From assembly GCA_036508635.1 (NCBI GenBank), contig DATCGY010000169.1, forward strand, positions 1 through 14,961: a stretch of 14,961 nt of DNA. Reading direction: 5' to 3'. Shown piece by piece: positions 13,226-14,961 of the stretch. The notes under the pieces were generated by a model. It saw nothing but the letters and a program-made list of their open reading frames with translations. It had not been told where the DNA came from and did not search any database. The DNA comes from FEN-727 sp036508635 (GTDB lineage Bacteria; Actinomycetota; Geothermincolia; Fen-727; Anoxymicrobiaceae). A program made the position numbers and the translations under genes. Each line of letters begins with the position of its first letter. Position 1 is the stretch's first letter.

Positions 13226-14734
13226 GTGGAGAGAAAGAACATCGTTGTGATCGGGTCCGGCATAGGAGGCACCGGGACGGCGTCGATCCTGCAATCAAGA
13301 GGCCACAAGGTTGTGATACTCGAGAGGAGCCCGTTCGCCGGCGGAAAATGCTGGGGGTTTGAAAAAGACGGCTTCATAGTCGACTCGGGGGTCCACATGT
13401 TCTCAATGGGGCCCAACGGACCTCACGGAGAGATAAACCGCATGGTAGGCGGCGGCCTCGAATGGCTCAAGGGAAACCCCGGCTGCGCCTTTCACCTGCG
13501 CGGAAGCTTCGACATGCTGTATTACCAATCACAGAAAGACCCGCGCGGCCAGCTCGAGATGTTGAAATCCGCCGTCAACGAATACGCATACCTCAAGAAG
13601 AACGGCCCGGTTGCCACGGACTCATCGCGCGCGAGGATCAAGAAGGCGTCCAACGAGCTACACGGTGCGTCCAAGCGCGGTGGCCCGGGCGAGCTCATCA
13701 AGACGTTCAAGAAAATTGTAAGGCGCGATACCAGATTCATGTGTGACCTCGACGAGCTCACTACCTTCGAGTTCCTCTCGGGCATAACCGACAACGAGCT
13801 GCTGCACCAGAACTTCGCCGTCTGCTCTGCGATCCTGCTGGTCATTCCGTACACGATGTCGAGCGCGGCGGAACTGATGTGGTGCGTTTCAAGCATGTTC
13901 GAGAGGGAGTACCTGAGCGTTCCCAAGGGCGGGTCGCGCGAGATACCCAACTCCTGGCTGCGCTCGTTCGCAAGGAACGGGGGAAAGCTCGTGCTGGGCG
14001 CCGAGGTCGAGAAGGTGCTCCTCGAAGATGGAAGCGCGACTGGCGTCGTCACCACCGACGGCACCGAGTACAAGGCCGACGCTGTAATATCTAACGCCGG
14101 CATCAAGAGGACCATCGAGATGACGGGTGAAGGCGCCTTCCCCGTCGACTACGTGAAGAACGCGGGAGAACTCAAGGAATCTTACTCGTTCATCACGGTA
14201 AAGTACGGCCTCTCGCGTAACGTCGTGGAGGCAAAAGCGCCGTGCCACTTCAACGTTCCAAACATGGACCCGGTCTCGATGTTCGATTACGTCGAGCAGG
14301 GAGGGGTTCCTGACGACCCGTTCCTTTTCGTGCCGATACCGTCCGAGTGGGACCGTCACGCCGCGCCGCTCGGGAAGCAGCTCATCATGATGGGCGTTCC
14401 GGGCCCCACCGCCGTCAACGACCAGACAGTCGAGCAGTGCGAGCGCATACTCGACCGCGGGGAGCAGAGGCTGTTCGAGCTTTTCCCGGTGATGGAGAAG
14501 AACATTGAGTGGAAGATGCGCACCCACATCCGCCACACGGGCGAGCTGACCGGAAAACCTACTGGCGAGTGCATAGGCCTGGCCCAGAGCGTCGGGCAGA
14601 CCGGCGTTCACAAGCCGAGCTGCAAGACCCCCGTGGAGGGGCTGTACCTGGTCGGGTGTGACGCGGGCGCCAGGGGTGTCGGCACGGAGCAGGCCGCGAG
14701 CAGCGCGATATACGTGTCGAGCCTCATGGAATGA
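13226..14734 (+). CDS. FAD-dependent oxidoreductase, phytoene desaturase (CrtI)-like
   Basis: This 502-residue flavoprotein begins VVIGSGIGGTGTASIL with G10, G12 and G15, E33 for the FAD ribose, and SPFAGGKCWGFEKDGFIVDSG (about 35-55). The last segment resembles the CrtI/CrtN group and closes with GLYLVGCDAGARGVGTEQ, the C-terminal FAD-contact motif. Such enzymes desaturate or isomerise polyenes and other hydrophobic substrates at the membrane surface. No carotenoid genes (phytoene synthase, cyclase) are in the window, so the substrate is unknown. The start is GTG at 13226, with AAGGGGG about 8 nt upstream. It shares the KDGFI.D.G stretch with the divergent neighbour, so the two are distant paralogues. 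A weak hairpin (14750-14773, 6-bp stem, 12-nt loop, no T-run) follows the stop. Confidence 0.88.
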   Translation: MERKNIVVIGSGIGGTGTASILQSRGHKVVILERSPFAGGKCWGFEKDGFIVDSGVHMFSMGPNGPHGEINRMVGGGLEWLKGNPGCAFHLRGSFDMLYYQSQKDPRGQLEMLKSAVNEYAYLKKNGPVATDSSRARIKKASNELHGASKRGGPGELIKTFKKIVRRDTRFMCDLDELTTFEFLSGITDNELLHQNFAVCSAILLVIPYTMSSAAELMWCVSSMFEREYLSVPKGGSREIPNSWLRSFARNGGKLVLGAEVEKVLLEDGSATGVVTTDGTEYKADAVISNAGIKRTIEMTGEGAFPVDYVKNAGELKESYSFITVKYGLSRNVVEAKAPCHFNVPNMDPVSMFDYVEQGGVPDDPFLFVPIPSEWDRHAAPLGKQLIMMGVPGPTAVNDQTVEQCERILDRGEQRLFELFPVMEKNIEWKMRTHIRHTGELTGKPTGECIGLAQSVGQTGVHKPSCKTPVEGLYLVGCDAGARGVGTEQAASSAIYVSSLME

Positions 14735-14876
14735 CGGTTGCACAGCGTTCGGGTGAGGCTTTCAGACCACCCGGAAGTGATATGATATAAACACCGTTCG
14801 GTAGACTGCGTTTTGTATCAAAGCAGGCTCGAGAATTCCGATAGATCTACTGGAACATGTCGAAAGTGAGGGGAGC

Positions 14877-14961
14877 ATGACGAGAGCGCGCGGCAACCAG
14901 ATGTGCATAGTCTGCGGGCACAACCTGGGCCCCTACGGCAGGATCTGCGATAAGTGCGGCT
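14877..14961 (+). CDS. zinc-ribbon protein, 3' end outside the window
   Basis: Twenty-eight codons are visible before the right edge. The translation contains MCIVCGHNLGPYGRICDKCG, that is two CxxC pairs (C10/C13 and C24/C27) spaced as in a small zinc ribbon. The ATG at 14877 has GAGGGGAG immediately upstream. An AT-rich TATGATATAA at 14781-14790 could be part of its promoter. An out-of-frame seven-codon reading frame from 14857 ends in ATGA over this start, probably by chance. The function of the full protein cannot be judged. Confidence 0.6.
   Translation, partial: MTRARGNQMCIVCGHNLGPYGRICDKCG

Noticed and set aside
13889..14743. 284-codon minus-strand open frame
   Set aside because: It lies wholly inside the CrtI-like gene on the other strand and shows no protein family features.
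1..14961. CRISPR arrays, transposase or integrase genes, rRNA
   Set aside because: I found no regularly spaced repeats, no mobile-element protein motifs and no rRNA signature on either strand.

Overview
The window comes from a GC-rich bacterium, probably an anaerobe or facultative anaerobe that metabolises CoA thioesters. Both tRNA genes encode their CCA ends, Shine-Dalgarno sites are strong (GGAGGAG type), and GTG and TTG starts are used. Three proteins of the oxygen-sensitive 2-hydroxyacyl-CoA dehydratase / class I benzoyl-CoA reductase family point to anaerobic metabolism. I would guess an anaerobic Actinomycetota, Desulfobacterota or Clostridia-like lineage. No phylogenetic marker here settles it.

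Region 1 (1-9740, minus strand) looks like one nine-gene operon that runs off the left edge. In transcription order it encodes: a TetR-family regulator; two divergent acyl-CoA dehydrogenases; three related all-helical proteins of unknown function; and three dehydratase-family subunits, one short type followed by two tandem paralogues. Junctions include TGATG and ATGA start/stop overlaps and 12-111 bp gaps. In front of the regulator, a near-consensus promoter (TTGACA-16-TATAGA) abuts a 24-bp palindrome that should cover the transcription start, the classic layout for autorepression of the whole operon. The working model is an acyl-CoA-responsive module that dehydrates or reduces a CoA thioester by radical chemistry and oxidises or reduces it with a flavoprotein pair. 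Neither the ATPase activator nor electron-transfer flavoprotein genes are visible. They may lie beyond the left edge or elsewhere.

Region 2 (9741-10512, plus strand) holds a divergent gene for a small cytoplasmic sulfite-oxidase-fold molybdopterin enzyme.

Region 3 (10513-11603) has no convincing protein gene. It contains tRNA-His(GTG) and tRNA-Arg(TCT) on the minus strand, three tight GC-rich palindromes, an exact 21-bp second copy of the tRNA-Arg 3' end, an inverted T-arm fragment, a 13-nt sequence complementary to the tRNA-His T-arm, and another perfect hairpin. It resembles a tRNA-associated scar or recombination site.

Region 4 (11604-14734) has two divergently transcribed, related FAD-dependent oxidoreductases of the amine oxidase / phytoene desaturase superfamily, separated by a 284-bp promoter region. 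The start of a zinc-ribbon protein gene (14877 onward, plus strand) is cut by the right edge.

The best candidate for something undescribed is the operon in region 1. It combines an uncharacterised three-member helical family with two acyl-CoA dehydrogenase homologues that both lack the usual C-terminal catalytic glutamate, next to an unusual set of three dehydratase-type subunits.
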